The notes: a model not told the origin generated them from the letters alone. Positions 1 through 9,230 are shown, numbered from the stretch's first letter. The stretch: 64,000 bases of DNA from Mycobacterium gastri (GCF_002102175.1 NZ_LQOX01000130.1:1-64000), one strand, 5' to 3'. Program-made: numbers and translations.

Positions 1-1623
1 ACCGCCCTTGCCGGCGTCGCCGCCTTGACCGCCCGCCCCACCCTGGCCGCCGGCCTGACCCGCGATGGCCGGGTTGGCGCTATCGGTACCAGACCCACCG
101 TGACCGCCGATACCGCCGACCCCGCCGGTACCCCCATGCCCACCGGCACCCTGGGCGGCGCCGGTTCCGCCGCCAACCCCTCCGGCACCGCCAGCACCGC
201 CGGCAAACCCAGTACCGCCGATTGCGCCCGACCCCGGGGCTGCGTCGCCGCCAGCGGCGCCAGCCCCGCCATGGCCGCCGGCACCGCCCGCGCCGCCGAT
301 AGCGGCGCCGCCCGCCGCGCCACCGGAACTAAAGATGAGGCCAGCCGCGCCCCCGGCTCCGCCCTGACCGGGCGTGCCTCCTGTCCCGCCGACGCCGCCA
401 GCACCGCCGACACCGGCGGCAGCGGCGTCGCCACCGCTGCCACCGGTGCCGCCGGTGCCGCCCTGGCCAGCCAGACCACCGTGTCCGCCTTGGCCGAAGA
501 CGAATGCACCTCGTCCGCCCACGCCGCCGTCGCCGCCGGCTCCTCCGGTGCCGCCAGCACCGCCGACAGCGCCACCATTCACACCTGTGCCGCCAGCCCC
601 GCCGGCGCCACCGGCGCCGCCAGCACCGCCGCCGTAGAAGATCCCGCCGTTCCCGCCGGCACCGCCATGCCCTCCAGCCCCGCCGTTGCCGCCACCAGGA
701 CCGGCGTCGACACCTGCGCCGCCGGCACCCCCGGCACCAGCAGCGCCGAACAGCAGCGCGGCGCGACCGCCGGCCCCGCCGGCACCGCCGCCGGGGCCGC
801 CAACGCCGCCGGCGCCGCCGCTACCCCACAACCAGGCGCCGTCACCGCCGGCACCGCCGTAGCCCCCACCCTCCCCGCCAACGCCGCCGGCGCCGCCGCC
901 ACCGATCAACAATTCGCCGGCGCCGCCGGCGCCGCCGGCGCCGCCGCCGATTCCGCCGGCGCCGCCGCCGCCGAACAAGAACCCGCCGTTGCCGCCCGCC
1001 CCACCGGCGCCGGCACCGGTCCCGCCGATGCCGCCTTGGCCGCCGAAGCCAAGCAGCCACCCTCCGTTGCCGCCGGCCCCGCCGTTGGCGCCAAAGCCAC
1101 CGGCGCCACCCGTGCCGCCATTGCCCCACAGCCCCGCCGACCCACCGGCGCCACCGGCCTGCCCTGGTGCTCCAGCTGCACCATTACCGCCGCTGCCGAA
1201 CAAGATGCCGCCGTCCCCGCCGGCGCCGCCGGGAACCGTCGCATCGGCACCGTTGCCGATCAGCGGTCGGCCCAGCAACAGCTGGGTCGGCGCGTTCAGG
1301 AGGTTGAGCACATCCTGCTCGAGGGTCTGCAACGGTGACGCGTTGGCGGCTTCCGCAAAGGCGTAAGCCCCCGCACCCGCATCCAAGGCCTGCAAAAACC
1401 GGGCGTGAAACGCCGCGGCCTGAGCACTGATCGCCTGGTATTCCCGGCCGTATGCGCCAAATAATTCCGCGATGCGCGCCGACACCTCATCGGTTGCCGC
1501 GGCAAGCACGTCCGTCGTCGACGTGGCCGCGGCTGCGTTGGCCGCACCGATAGTTGAACCCAGGTTGGTCAGATCGTCGGCGGCTGCGGCGATTATGTCC
1601 GGGGAGACGAGCACGTATGACAT
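1..1623 (-). CDS. PE_PGRS family protein (3' end outside window)
   Basis: The reading frame opens at ATG 1623 (MSYVLVSPDII...) and runs off the left edge without a stop, giving 541 codons here. Residues 1 to about 100 form a PE domain, helical and alanine-rich, with a YGREYQ segment near residues 58-63. A short linker follows (LLLGRPLIGNG, near residue 118) and then continuous GGAGG/GGNGG repeats. PE_PGRS proteins are ESX-5-exported, surface-associated proteins of slow-growing mycobacteria. A GGAG-type ribosome site lies about 10 bases upstream. The position next to an Rv3510c-like gene matches the PE_PGRS55/56 neighbourhood of M. tuberculosis, but the repeats prevent assigning orthology. The frame is open for its whole visible length. 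Confidence 0.92.
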   Translation of the reverse strand, partial: MSYVLVSPDIIAAAADDLTNLGSTIGAANAAAATSTTDVLAAATDEVSARIAELFGAYGREYQAISAQAAAFHARFLQALDAGAGAYAFAEAANASPLQTLEQDVLNLLNAPTQLLLGRPLIGNGADATVPGGAGGDGGILFGSGGNGAAGAPGQAGGAGGSAGLWGNGGTGGAGGFGANGGAGGNGGWLLGFGGQGGIGGTGAGAGGAGGNGGFLFGGGGAGGIGGGAGGAGGAGELLIGGGGAGGVGGEGGGYGGAGGDGAWLWGSGGAGGVGGPGGGAGGAGGRAALLFGAAGAGGAGGAGVDAGPGGGNGGAGGHGGAGGNGGIFYGGGAGGAGGAGGAGGTGVNGGAVGGAGGTGGAGGDGGVGGRGAFVFGQGGHGGLAGQGGTGGTGGSGGDAAAAGVGGAGGVGGTGGTPGQGGAGGAAGLIFSSGGAAGGAAIGGAGGAGGHGGAGAAGGDAAPGSGAIGGTGFAGGAGGAGGVGGGTGAAQGAGGHGGTGGVGGIGGHGGSGTDSANPAIAGQAGGQGGAGGQGGDAGKGG

Positions 1624-1965
1624 GACGGAGGCTCCAACCGTTTGGGGAAACGTCCGCAACGTCCGCCCCCCGCGCGGCGTAGCTAGGTCCGCATTTTATC
1701 TACCGAGCGTCCAGTATGTCCGCCGTTTTTCGTCTATTAGTATGATTACGATGGCCTCTAGCCGAGTATCAGTTTTCGGTGTATAAGCAGTCCGGTACTA
1801 CACCCGTGATATTTCGGGAAATAGTGACGGTAAGAATCTGTCGCCGGGATCGAGATTCGCGCAGCCGGAGGCGGTCGAAGCCCGATCACGCCCCACGGGA
1901 TCGCCGCGGGGGACAGCCCGCCGCCGCACGAAAACGTCGGCGGGGCGTCTACAGTTCGAAGCGCG
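1624..1965. other. Intergenic region between divergent PE_PGRS and amidohydrolase genes
   Basis: This 342-base stretch is relatively AT-richer than its surroundings (about 1690-1850) and should hold the promoters of both flanking genes. No RNA gene or convincing small gene was seen. A TACAGT hexamer at 1950-1955 lies 10 bases before the ATG at 1966 and could be the -10 of the rightward gene, giving a very short leader. Confidence 0.5.
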
Positions 1966-2805
1966 ATGACGATCGATGTGTGGATGCAGCACCCGACCCA
2001 GCGGTTCCTGCGCAGCGACATGTTGGCCTCGCTTCGGCGCTGGACCGGTGGGTCCATACCCGATACCGAAATCCCCATCGCGGCAACCCTTGCGGCGATG
2101 GACGCCGCCGGCGTCGATCTTGGCGTGCTCAGCGCGTGGCACGGGCCCAACGGCCAGGACCTGATCTCCAACGACGAGGTCGCCACTTGGGTCGCCGCGC
2201 ACCCGGACAGGTTCGCCGGCCTGGCGACGGCCGATCTGGATCGTCCCATGGCGGCGGTTCGGGAACTGCGACGCCGAGTGCGCGACGACGGTTTCGTCGG
2301 TCTGCGAGTGGTGCCCTGGCTGTGGAACGCGCCGCCCACCGACCGTCGCTACTACCCGTTGTTCGCCGAGTGCGTCGAGTTGGCCGTGCCGTTCTGTACC
2401 CAGGTCGGTCACACCGGCCCGCTGCGGCCATCGGAAACCGGACGCCCGATTCCCTACATCGATCAGGTGGCGCTGGACTTTCCGGAGTTGGTGATCGTGT
2501 GCGGGCATGTCGGCTATCCGTGGACCGAGGAGATGGTCGCGGTGGCCCGCAAGCACGAAAACGTCTACATCGACACCTCCGCCTACACCATCAAGCGGCT
2601 GCCGCAGGAGTTGGTGAGCTTCATGAAAACCGGTACCGGACAACGCAAAGTCTTGTTCGGCACCAACTATCCGATGATCGCCCATTCGCACGCCCTGGCG
2701 GGCCTCGACGAACTCGGTCTCAGTGATGACGCGCGACGAGACTTCCTGCACTGCAACGCCGAACGCGTCTTCGGGGACCTGGCACGAGGAAAGGTGAATC
2801 CGTGA
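1966..2805 (+). CDS. Amidohydrolase-2 family protein (Rv3510c-like) with altered metal site
   Basis: This 279-residue TIM-barrel protein resembles the amidohydrolase_2 (ACMS decarboxylase-like) family, and its length matches Rv3510c. The barrel is recognisable from CGHVGYPW near residue 173, NVYIDTSAYT and the terminal FGTNYP. Two positions that normally bind the metal are changed. The N-terminal HxH is replaced by WMQH, and the usual Asp of the FG(S/T)DYP motif is Asn. Activity as a classical metal-dependent hydrolase or decarboxylase is therefore uncertain. It overlaps ilvX by 4 bases (GTGA), so the two are probably translated together, and both lie at the edge of the cholesterol-catabolism locus. 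The substrate is unknown. Confidence 0.85.
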   Translation: MTIDVWMQHPTQRFLRSDMLASLRRWTGGSIPDTEIPIAATLAAMDAAGVDLGVLSAWHGPNGQDLISNDEVATWVAAHPDRFAGLATADLDRPMAAVRELRRRVRDDGFVGLRVVPWLWNAPPTDRRYYPLFAECVELAVPFCTQVGHTGPLRPSETGRPIPYIDQVALDFPELVIVCGHVGYPWTEEMVAVARKHENVYIDTSAYTIKRLPQELVSFMKTGTGQRKVLFGTNYPMIAHSHALAGLDELGLSDDARRDFLHCNAERVFGDLARGKVNP

Positions 2806-4349
2806 ACGGTGCTCAAGCTCTGATCAGCACTCTGGTCGACGGCGGTGTCGAGGTGTGCTTCGCGAACCCCGGCACGTCGGAGATGCACTTCGTGGCCGCA
2901 CTCGACACTGTTCCCCAAATGCGGGGCATACTAACGCTTTTCGAAGGTGTGGCCACCGGTGCGGCCGACGGCTATGCCCGCATCGCCGACCGGCCGGCGG
3001 CGGTGCTGCTGCACCTGGGTCCCGGACTGGGCAACGGTCTGGCAAACCTGCACAACGCGCGCCGCGCGCGGGTGCCTATGGTGGTCGTCGTCGGCGACCA
3101 CGCGACCTATCACAAAAGGTACGACGCCCCATTGGAATCCGACATCGATGCGCTGGCCGGCACCGTGTCGGGATGGGTGCGCCGCACGCAGGCCGCCGCT
3201 GACGTCGGAACCGATACCGCCGACGCGGTCGCCGCAAGCCGGTTGGGTCCGCAGATCTCGACACTGATCCTGCCCGCCGATGCCTCCTGGTCGGAGGGCG
3301 CCGCGCCGGCTGCCCCGGTTCGAGAGCGGCCGGCGCCGACCGGTAAGGACCTGGGGTCGGTGGCCAACGTGTTGCGCTCCGGAGAACCGGTGATGTTGCT
3401 GATCGGCGGGGACGCCACCCGCGGCCCGGGACTGGCCGCGGCCGCGCGGATCGCCGAGGCCACCGGGGCGCGCTGGTTGTGCGAGACGTTTCCGACCCGG
3501 CTGGAGCGCGGCGCCGGCGTGCCCGCCGTGGAGCGCCTCGCGTACTTCGCGGAAGCCGCGACGGCACAGTTGAATGGGGCCAAGCATCTGGTGTTGGCCG
3601 GCGCCAAGTCGCCGGTGTCGTTTTTTGCCTACCCCGGCATGCCCAGCGATCTGGTGCCGGCCGGATGTGCGGTGCACGTGCTCGCCGAGCCCAGGGGAGC
3701 GGCGGACGCCTTGGTCGCGCTGGCCGACGAGTTGGCACCCGGCACCAGCGCGCCGGTGGCGGCCGCGTCGCGTCCGCAACTTCCGACGGGTGCGCTGACG
3801 TCGGCGTCGGCGGCCGAGGTGATCGGCGCGCTGATGCCCGATCGGGCGATCGTGGTCGACGAATCCACCACCTCGGGTCTGCTGCTGCCACAAGCCACCG
3901 CCGGGGCGCCGGCCCATGACTGGCTGACGCTGACCGGCGGGGCGATCGGCTACGGCATCCCGGCGGCGGTGGGCGCCGCGGTCGCCGCTCCCGATCGTCC
4001 GGTGCTGTGCCTGCAATCCGACGGGTCGGCGATGTACACGATTTCGGGATTGTGGACCCAGGCGCGGGAAAATCTCGACGTCACCACCGTCATCTACAAC
4101 AACGGCGCCTACGACATCCTGCGGATCGAGTTGCAGCGCGTCGGCGCCGGATCCGCTCCCGGCCCCAAGGCGCTGAATCTACTCGACATATCGCCCCCCA
4201 GAATGGATTTCGTCAAGATGGCCGAGGGCATGGGTGTGCTGGCGCGGCGCGTCACCACCTGTGAGGAGTTCGCCGACGCCCTGCGCGCCGCCTTCGCCGA
4301 ACCCGGACCGCACCTGATCGACGCGATGGTGCCGTCGTTGTTGGGATAA
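2802..4349 (+). CDS. ilvX: Acetolactate synthase-like TPP enzyme IlvX
   Basis: A 515-residue thiamine-diphosphate enzyme, the same length as M. tuberculosis IlvX (Rv3509c). The N-terminal pyrimidine-binding domain has the catalytic-type Glu in LFEGVATGAADGYAR near residue 48. The C-terminal PP domain has the metal/TPP motif starting at QSDGSAMYT near residue 406 and ending at the IYNN Asn pair. The first Gly of the canonical GDG is replaced by Ser. The family ranges over acetolactate synthases, benzoylformate decarboxylases and related enzymes, and IlvX is not the main branched-chain amino acid synthase. The GTG start overlaps the stop of the preceding amidohydrolase gene, indicating translational coupling. 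The true substrate is unknown. Confidence 0.88.
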   Translation: MNGAQALISTLVDGGVEVCFANPGTSEMHFVAALDTVPQMRGILTLFEGVATGAADGYARIADRPAAVLLHLGPGLGNGLANLHNARRARVPMVVVVGDHATYHKRYDAPLESDIDALAGTVSGWVRRTQAAADVGTDTADAVAASRLGPQISTLILPADASWSEGAAPAAPVRERPAPTGKDLGSVANVLRSGEPVMLLIGGDATRGPGLAAAARIAEATGARWLCETFPTRLERGAGVPAVERLAYFAEAATAQLNGAKHLVLAGAKSPVSFFAYPGMPSDLVPAGCAVHVLAEPRGAADALVALADELAPGTSAPVAAASRPQLPTGALTSASAAEVIGALMPDRAIVVDESTTSGLLLPQATAGAPAHDWLTLTGGAIGYGIPAAVGAAVAAPDRPVLCLQSDGSAMYTISGLWTQARENLDVTTVIYNNGAYDILRIELQRVGAGSAPGPKALNLLDISPPRMDFVKMAEGMGVLARRVTTCEEFADALRAAFAEPGPHLIDAMVPSLLG

Positions 4350-4362
4350 CCCCCCGGGCGCG

Positions 4363-5073
4363 TCACTGCCCGGTCAGCTCGCGAAAATGGTTGACGAGCC
4401 AATCCGTCATCCGGTTGAGCACATCCACGCCGGTCTGGAACTTCGCTGTCTGGGCTGCCAACGCCACGCCCGCATACCCGGATTCGGTGGGGAAGAACCC
4501 GAATTGCCGAACCAGATAGTCGCCGGCATTGCCTGGGCCCCAACCGCCTTTTGCGGCAACACCTTTGGCGGCCAGCCCCCAACGATGATCGCTGCAGAGC
4601 TGGTGCATCAAATCGGTGACACCGACGGCGCCGGCGAGGCCCGGCAGGTGCGCCGCAAACCATGCTTGCCTGTCCAGGGGCCACCGTGTTTGCCCGAATG
4701 CCGTGAAACCCGGCCGAAGCCGCCGCGATTCGACCACGGTGTCCGCATCGCCGGCTTCTCGGAGCACGGTTTGCACCTGCCGCGCCGCGTCGGCGGGATC
4801 TCCCAGTTGCGACCACAGCACCTCCGCGGCGACATTGTCGGATTCGGTGATCGCATTGACCGCAAGGTCTTTGGCACGGCTGCGGTCGCGACGTAGCGCA
4901 GCGATCACCAACGGAACTTTGATGGTTGACCAAGCAACGCCGGTCGACCACCGGCCCAACGCAGATGCGTCGGTTCGACCCGGTGCGGCGACGGCAAGGC
5001 CGATGATCGCCGGCACCGTGGCCGAAAGTTCCTCGAAGCTCTGCTGCAGCGTCGGGTTCGGTTGGGTGCTCAT
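4363..5073 (-). CDS. Beta-lactamase-like serine hydrolase
   Basis: A 236-residue protein with the signatures of class A beta-lactamase or penicillin-recognising serine hydrolases: an SxxK-type STIK (near residue 47), an SDN-type ESDN (near 75) and a KTG-like AKGGWGP (near 173). No signal peptide is visible from the chosen start, so it may be cytoplasmic, unlike BlaC. The start at ATG 5073 is chosen because an AAGGTGG ribosome site lies just upstream. An earlier in-frame start would overlap fadD17. It lies 34 bases downstream of fadD17 on the same strand, in the position where M. tuberculosis carries PE_PGRS53/54. It may be a catalytic hydrolase or a non-lactamase esterase/peptidase. Confidence 0.8.
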   Translation of the reverse strand: MSTQPNPTLQQSFEELSATVPAIIGLAVAAPGRTDASALGRWSTGVAWSTIKVPLVIAALRRDRSRAKDLAVNAITESDNVAAEVLWSQLGDPADAARQVQTVLREAGDADTVVESRRLRPGFTAFGQTRWPLDRQAWFAAHLPGLAGAVGVTDLMHQLCSDHRWGLAAKGVAAKGGWGPGNAGDYLVRQFGFFPTESGYAGVALAAQTAKFQTGVDVLNRMTDWLVNHFRELTGQ

Positions 5074-5107
5074 GGCCACCTTGGCTGCAGCAGGCCCGAG
5101 AAAGCGC

Positions 5108-6613
5108 CTATCGCCGTATCGGCCATACCGGATCACCGCAGTCGATGCCGTCGGCCGAAAGTTGGCGCTTGAGCACCTTGAACGTCGGTGTCTTCGGCAA
5201 ACCGGCGCTCACCCGGACGTACGACGGCCACTGCTTGGGCCCGAGGTCGGGTTGTTCGGCCAGAAAAGCCCGGAACGAGTCGGCGTCGAATTCGACGCCC
5301 GACGCCATCACCGTCGCCGCCATCACCTGGTCACCGACCACCGGATCGGGTACCGGATAGACCGCGACCTCGGCCACTCCGGGGTAGCGCAGCAGCACCC
5401 GTTCGATCGGTGCCGTGCCGAGATTCTCCCCGTCGACTCGCATCCAATCACCCAGCCGCCCAGCAAAATAGGCATAGCCTGCTTCGTCGCGGTAAGCCAG
5501 GTCACCGCTGTGGTAGACGCCACCGGCCATGCGCTCGGCGGAGGCGGCGTCGTCGTTGTAGTAGCCCTCGAAGCGACCCGGCCCGGCAATGTTGACCAAC
5601 TCGCCGACGACGCCCGGTGGGCACTGGTCGCCGGTGTCGGGGTCGACGATCTGAATCCCGTCCGGCAACGGTCCCAGCGCCCCGGGCGGAGTGTCGGGTG
5701 TACGGCTGATCGCCACGCCGCCTTCGGTCGAACCGAACCCGTCGATGACCACACAGCCGAATCGGCGCGCGAAACGCTCGACGTCGCCGGGCACCCCTTC
5801 ATTGCCGTACACCGCCCGCAGCGGGTTGTCGGCGTCAACGGGCTGCTCCGGGGTGGCAAGCACGTACGATAGCGGTTTGCCGACGTAGTTGGCGTAGGTC
5901 GCGCCGTAACGGCGCACGTCCGTCATGAATCCGGAGGCAGAAAACTTGCGCCGCAACGCCATTGAGCCCTGGCATGCCAGCGCCACCGCCCATCCGACCA
6001 GGACCGCGTTGGAATGGAACAACGGCATCGATACATAGCAGACGTCGTCGCGGCCCAGGCCGAAGCGCTGGGTCATGGTCACCCCGGCGATCGCGACCTT
6101 GCTGTGACTGCATTTGACCGCCTTCGGGTCACCGCTGGTGCCCGAGGTGTAGATCAACATGAACGTGTCTGCGGGTGAGGCGGATTGGAAACACACGTCG
6201 GCATCGTGTTGAGCGGCGACCTCGCCGGCCCATTCGGCGGAATCCACGTTGACGTGGTCGAGATCATCCAGCGGCGCAACCGATTCCGAGTCGGCGAGCA
6301 CGAGCTGACAGTCGGCGTGCCGGATGTCGCGGGCCAGTGCCGCGCCGCGGCGCACCGGATTGAGGCCCACCGGAACGATGCCCGACATCCCGGCCGCGAC
6401 CAGCATCGCCGAGAAGAACGGGGTGTTCTGCAGCAGCACCCCGACATGCGGCGGACACGCGGGGTCGAGCCGCTCACGCAGCGCTGCCGCGATGGCGGCG
6501 CCGTGCCGTAGGTGATCACGCCAACTGGTGAACGAGTCCTCGAAATAAACGCCCCGGTCGCCGATTTCGGCTAACGGCGCCAGCAGTTGGGTGACGGTCG
6601 GATCAGTGCTCAC
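5108..6613 (-). CDS. fadD17: Steroid side-chain acyl-CoA synthetase FadD17
   Basis: A 501-residue ANL-superfamily enzyme (M. tuberculosis FadD17 has 502). The adenylate motif LIYTSGTSGDPKAVKCSH lies near residues 155-172. The A8 hinge region is YHSGDLAYRDEAGYAYFAGR near 365-384, and the C-terminal catalytic Lys is in PKTPTFKVLKR. FadD17 is known to thioesterify CoA to cholesterol metabolites that retain alkanoate side chains. The gene lies in one strand block with fadE27 and fadE26, downstream of the KstR operator at 9121, which fits a role in side-chain activation. A 89-base gap with a hairpin repeat separates it from fadE27. Confidence 0.93.
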   Translation of the reverse strand: MSTDPTVTQLLAPLAEIGDRGVYFEDSFTSWRDHLRHGAAIAAALRERLDPACPPHVGVLLQNTPFFSAMLVAAGMSGIVPVGLNPVRRGAALARDIRHADCQLVLADSESVAPLDDLDHVNVDSAEWAGEVAAQHDADVCFQSASPADTFMLIYTSGTSGDPKAVKCSHSKVAIAGVTMTQRFGLGRDDVCYVSMPLFHSNAVLVGWAVALACQGSMALRRKFSASGFMTDVRRYGATYANYVGKPLSYVLATPEQPVDADNPLRAVYGNEGVPGDVERFARRFGCVVIDGFGSTEGGVAISRTPDTPPGALGPLPDGIQIVDPDTGDQCPPGVVGELVNIAGPGRFEGYYNDDAASAERMAGGVYHSGDLAYRDEAGYAYFAGRLGDWMRVDGENLGTAPIERVLLRYPGVAEVAVYPVPDPVVGDQVMAATVMASGVEFDADSFRAFLAEQPDLGPKQWPSYVRVSAGLPKTPTFKVLKRQLSADGIDCGDPVWPIRR

Positions 6614-6633
6614 TGCGTCGGATTCCTTGTCTC

Positions 6634-6685
6634 GAGCGTGACGCCGCAGTCACATTCGCATCCGAGCGTGACGCTACTGTCACGC
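6634..6685. repeat. Direct repeats with hairpin between fadE27 and fadD17
   Basis: The 11-mer GAGCGTGACGC occurs twice (6634-6644 and 6664-6674). The second copy forms a 7-bp stem GCGTGAC/GTCACGC with a 6-base loop at 6666-6685. There is no T-tract. It may be a transcript-processing or attenuating hairpin within the operon, or a small dispersed repeat. Confidence 0.55.
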
Positions 6686-6702
6686 ACGCCACTAGGCCCC
6701 CA

Positions 6703-7800
6703 CTAGGCCGGGGTCTCCGCCAGTTCCCGGCCGATGCGGCGCAGCTGCCTGGTGGCGCCGCCCAGGGCGAACTCGGTCTCCTTGGCCGCCAGAAAGTATC
6801 GATGCACCGGGTGATCGGCGTCGACGCCGACACCGCCATGCACATGCACGATCGTGTGGGCCACCCGATGTCCGGCGTCGGCGGCCCAGAACGCGGCCGA
6901 GGCCACGTCGAGCTCGGCTGGCAGATCTTCGGCGACCTTCCAGGCCGCCTGGGTCAGCGTCAGCCGCAGTCCCTTGACGTCGATGTAGGCGTCGGCCAGC
7001 CGTTGCCCGACCGCCTGGAAACTCCCGATCGGGCGGTCGAATTGCTCTCGGGTACGCGCGTATTCGGCGGTCATCTGCAATCCGCGCTCCAGGACGCCAA
7101 GCTGGAATGCGCTGCGGCCCAAGGCATATATTGTGCGCAGCCAGGCGACCGTAGCACTGTCGCCCACCCGGCGCGAGCCGTCCACCGCAACACCATCGAG
7201 GGCCAGATGCCCGACGCTGCCCAGGCCGGTGGTCTGCAGGGTGGTCACGATCACCCCCGGGTCGTCGGCGGCGACCAGGAAAACCTCGGCGCCGGATTCG
7301 GTTTCGGCGGGAACCAGGAAGGCGTCCGCGACCGGGCCGTAGCCCACCTGGGTGCGCGTGCCGGTGAGCCGAAAGCCCTCGCCGGCGGCAACAGCCTGCA
7401 CCGGACCCTCGCCCATCTCACCGTCGAGCGCGACGGTCAAGATCTTCGACCCGCGGACCGCCGGCGCCCCCCAGCCCTGCTGCAGTTCCTCCGAGCCGAA
7501 CCGGGCCAACGCTCCGGCGGCCAGCACCACCGACTCGAGATAGGGCACCGCAGCCAGCTGGTGGCCCAGCGCGACCAGTATCGCAACCTGTTCGAGCACC
7601 CCGAATCCGTCGCCGCCCAGAGCCGACGGGGCAGCGCTGGTGAGGATGTCGGCGCCGGCCAGCTTGTCCCACAGCTCGCGGTCGAACCGTTGCTCCAGCC
7701 CATCCAGCTGCCGTTGATGCGCCGGGGTGCACACCGCGTCGACGATCGTGTCCACTAGACCGCCGAGATCGGCAGCGGCTTCGGTTGTCGAGAAATCCAT
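6703..7800 (-). CDS. fadE27: Acyl-CoA dehydrogenase FadE27 (ChsE5-type subunit)
   Basis: A 365-residue acyl-CoA dehydrogenase-fold protein, close to the 373 of M. tuberculosis FadE27. The start at ATG 7800 (MDFSTTEAAADL) is chosen because the longer frame would run back into fadE26. In M. tuberculosis FadE26 and FadE27 form a heteromeric (alpha2beta2) dehydrogenase, ChsE4-ChsE5, that oxidises steroid side-chain CoA thioesters. The helical C-terminal part carries the ATRQLRRIG segment rather than the full GGTxxVQRDIIG seen in FadE26, as expected for the divergent partner subunit. It lies 16 bases after fadE26 and is probably co-translated with it. Confidence 0.93.
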   Translation of the reverse strand: MDFSTTEAAADLGGLVDTIVDAVCTPAHQRQLDGLEQRFDRELWDKLAGADILTSAAPSALGGDGFGVLEQVAILVALGHQLAAVPYLESVVLAAGALARFGSEELQQGWGAPAVRGSKILTVALDGEMGEGPVQAVAAGEGFRLTGTRTQVGYGPVADAFLVPAETESGAEVFLVAADDPGVIVTTLQTTGLGSVGHLALDGVAVDGSRRVGDSATVAWLRTIYALGRSAFQLGVLERGLQMTAEYARTREQFDRPIGSFQAVGQRLADAYIDVKGLRLTLTQAAWKVAEDLPAELDVASAAFWAADAGHRVAHTIVHVHGGVGVDADHPVHRYFLAAKETEFALGGATRQLRRIGRELAETPA

Positions 7801-7816
7801 TGCTGCTTCAGTCCTT

Positions 7817-9007
7817 TCAGCGGCTGGCCCGGGGCAGGCCCAAAGCCACCATGCCGATGATGTCGCGCTGCACTTCATTGGTGCCGCCACCGAAGGTCAG
7901 AATCAGGCAGGCCCGGTGCATCCGCTCCACCCGCCCGCGCAGCAGGGCGCCGGGCGAATCCTGGCGCAGCGTCGCCGCGGTACCGAGCACTTCCATCAGC
8001 AGCCGGTAGGCCTCGGTGGCCAGCTCGGTCCCGAACACCTTGGCAGCCGACGCATCGGCCGGGGACGGCGCCTCGGCCTGGGAAGACGCGAGCTCCCAGT
8101 TGATCAGCTTGAGCACCTCGGCTTTGGCGTGCACCCGGGCCAGGTTGAGCTGCACCCATTCCGAATCGATGAGCCGCGCTCCGCTGGAATCCTTGGTGTT
8201 CTGCGCCCATTCGCGAACCTCGCGCAGGCACAGGAAGATCGGAGCCGGCGACACCAGTGCCACCCGCTCGTGGTTGAGCTGGTTGGTCACCAGCTTCCAG
8301 CCGCCGTTCTCGTCGCCGACCCGATTGGTCACCGGCACCCGCACGTCGGTGTAGTAGGTGGCGCTGGTGTCCGGGCCGGCCATGGTGTGCACCGGCGTCC
8401 AGGAGAATCCCTCGGCGGTCGTCGGCACGATCAGCACCGAGATGCCCCGGTGCTTCTTGGCCCCAATAGACTCCGGGTTGGTGCGCACCGCCAGCCAGAC
8501 GTAGTCGGCGTACTGGATCAGGCTGGTCCACATCTTCTGCCCGTTGATCACGTAGTCGTCGCCGTCGCGGACGGCGGTGGTGCGCAGGTTCGCCAGGTCG
8601 GTGCCGGCGCCCGGCTCGGAGTAGCCGATCGAGAAATGCAGGTCCCCCGCAGCGATGCGCGGCAGGAAGAATTTCTTCTGCTCGTCGGTGCCGTAGGCCA
8701 TGATGGTCGGCGCGACGCTGTTGATCGTCAGGAACGGCACCGGCGCACCGGCCAGCGCCGCCTCGTCGGTGAAAATCAGCGAGTCCATCGGCGAGCGGTC
8801 CTGGCCGCCGTACTCCGTGGGCCAGTTCAGGGTGAGCCAGCCGTCCTTGCCCATCTGCGCGACCGTCTCCCGGTACACATTCCCAACGCCGTATTCGCCC
8901 TGGACTGAACTCAGCGCCGCGCGGCGCTCCGGGGTCATCAGCGTGGTGAAGTACGACCGCAGCTCGCGACGCAGCTCTTCCTGCTCAGGTGTGTAGCTGA
9001 TGCGCAT
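7817..9007 (-). CDS. fadE26: Acyl-CoA dehydrogenase FadE26 (ChsE4-type subunit)
   Basis: A 396-residue acyl-CoA dehydrogenase (400 in M. tuberculosis). It contains the FAD-domain segment YSEPGAGTDLANLRT near residues 129-143 and the C-terminal GGGTNEVQRDIIG near 373-385. With FadE27 it should form the heterotetramer that introduces the 2,3-double bond into C26-type cholesterol side-chain CoA esters. It is the first gene of the minus-strand fadE26-fadE27-fadD17 operon, facing fdxD across a 223-base promoter region with a KstR operator. Induction by cholesterol metabolites through KstR is inferred from that site. Confidence 0.94.
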   Translation of the reverse strand: MRISYTPEQEELRRELRSYFTTLMTPERRAALSSVQGEYGVGNVYRETVAQMGKDGWLTLNWPTEYGGQDRSPMDSLIFTDEAALAGAPVPFLTINSVAPTIMAYGTDEQKKFFLPRIAAGDLHFSIGYSEPGAGTDLANLRTTAVRDGDDYVINGQKMWTSLIQYADYVWLAVRTNPESIGAKKHRGISVLIVPTTAEGFSWTPVHTMAGPDTSATYYTDVRVPVTNRVGDENGGWKLVTNQLNHERVALVSPAPIFLCLREVREWAQNTKDSSGARLIDSEWVQLNLARVHAKAEVLKLINWELASSQAEAPSPADASAAKVFGTELATEAYRLLMEVLGTAATLRQDSPGALLRGRVERMHRACLILTFGGGTNEVQRDIIGMVALGLPRASR

Positions 9008-9120
9008 TCCTGCCGCCTCCGGTCAAACGTCCTGCAAATAGTGCCGTCACCGGCCGCCTCAACGAGCGCCCGAACGGGCGCCTGAATGGGCGCGAACGGC
9101 TACCCATCCGTTCTCCCGGT

Positions 9121-9134
9121 TGTAACACGTTCTA
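9121..9134. promoter_or_regulatory. KstR operator
   Basis: The 14-mer TGTAACACGTTCTA fits the established KstR consensus TnnAACnnGTTnnA at every fixed position. It lies between the divergent fadE26 and fdxD genes, where KstR, the TetR-family repressor of upper cholesterol catabolism, is expected to act on both operons. Confidence 0.88.
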
Positions 9135-9230
9135 GTCTGGGAATCCAGCGACCGTTTCGCCGGAGGCGCCACAGTCCTATGGTGGTGCTACGGAGTGATC
9201 AGGTAAAGCGCCAGCTTCAGGGAGGATGCC

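Noticed and set aside
25..1366. Long open frames on the plus strand rich in Ala/Thr/Pro or Arg
   Set aside because: They are shadows of the minus-strand PE_PGRS GC-rich repeat; none has PE/PPE features or a plausible start.
9061..9110. Second KstR-like site in the fadE26-fdxD gap
   Set aside because: The repeated GGGCGC motifs do not contain the AACnnGTT core; only 9121-9134 does.
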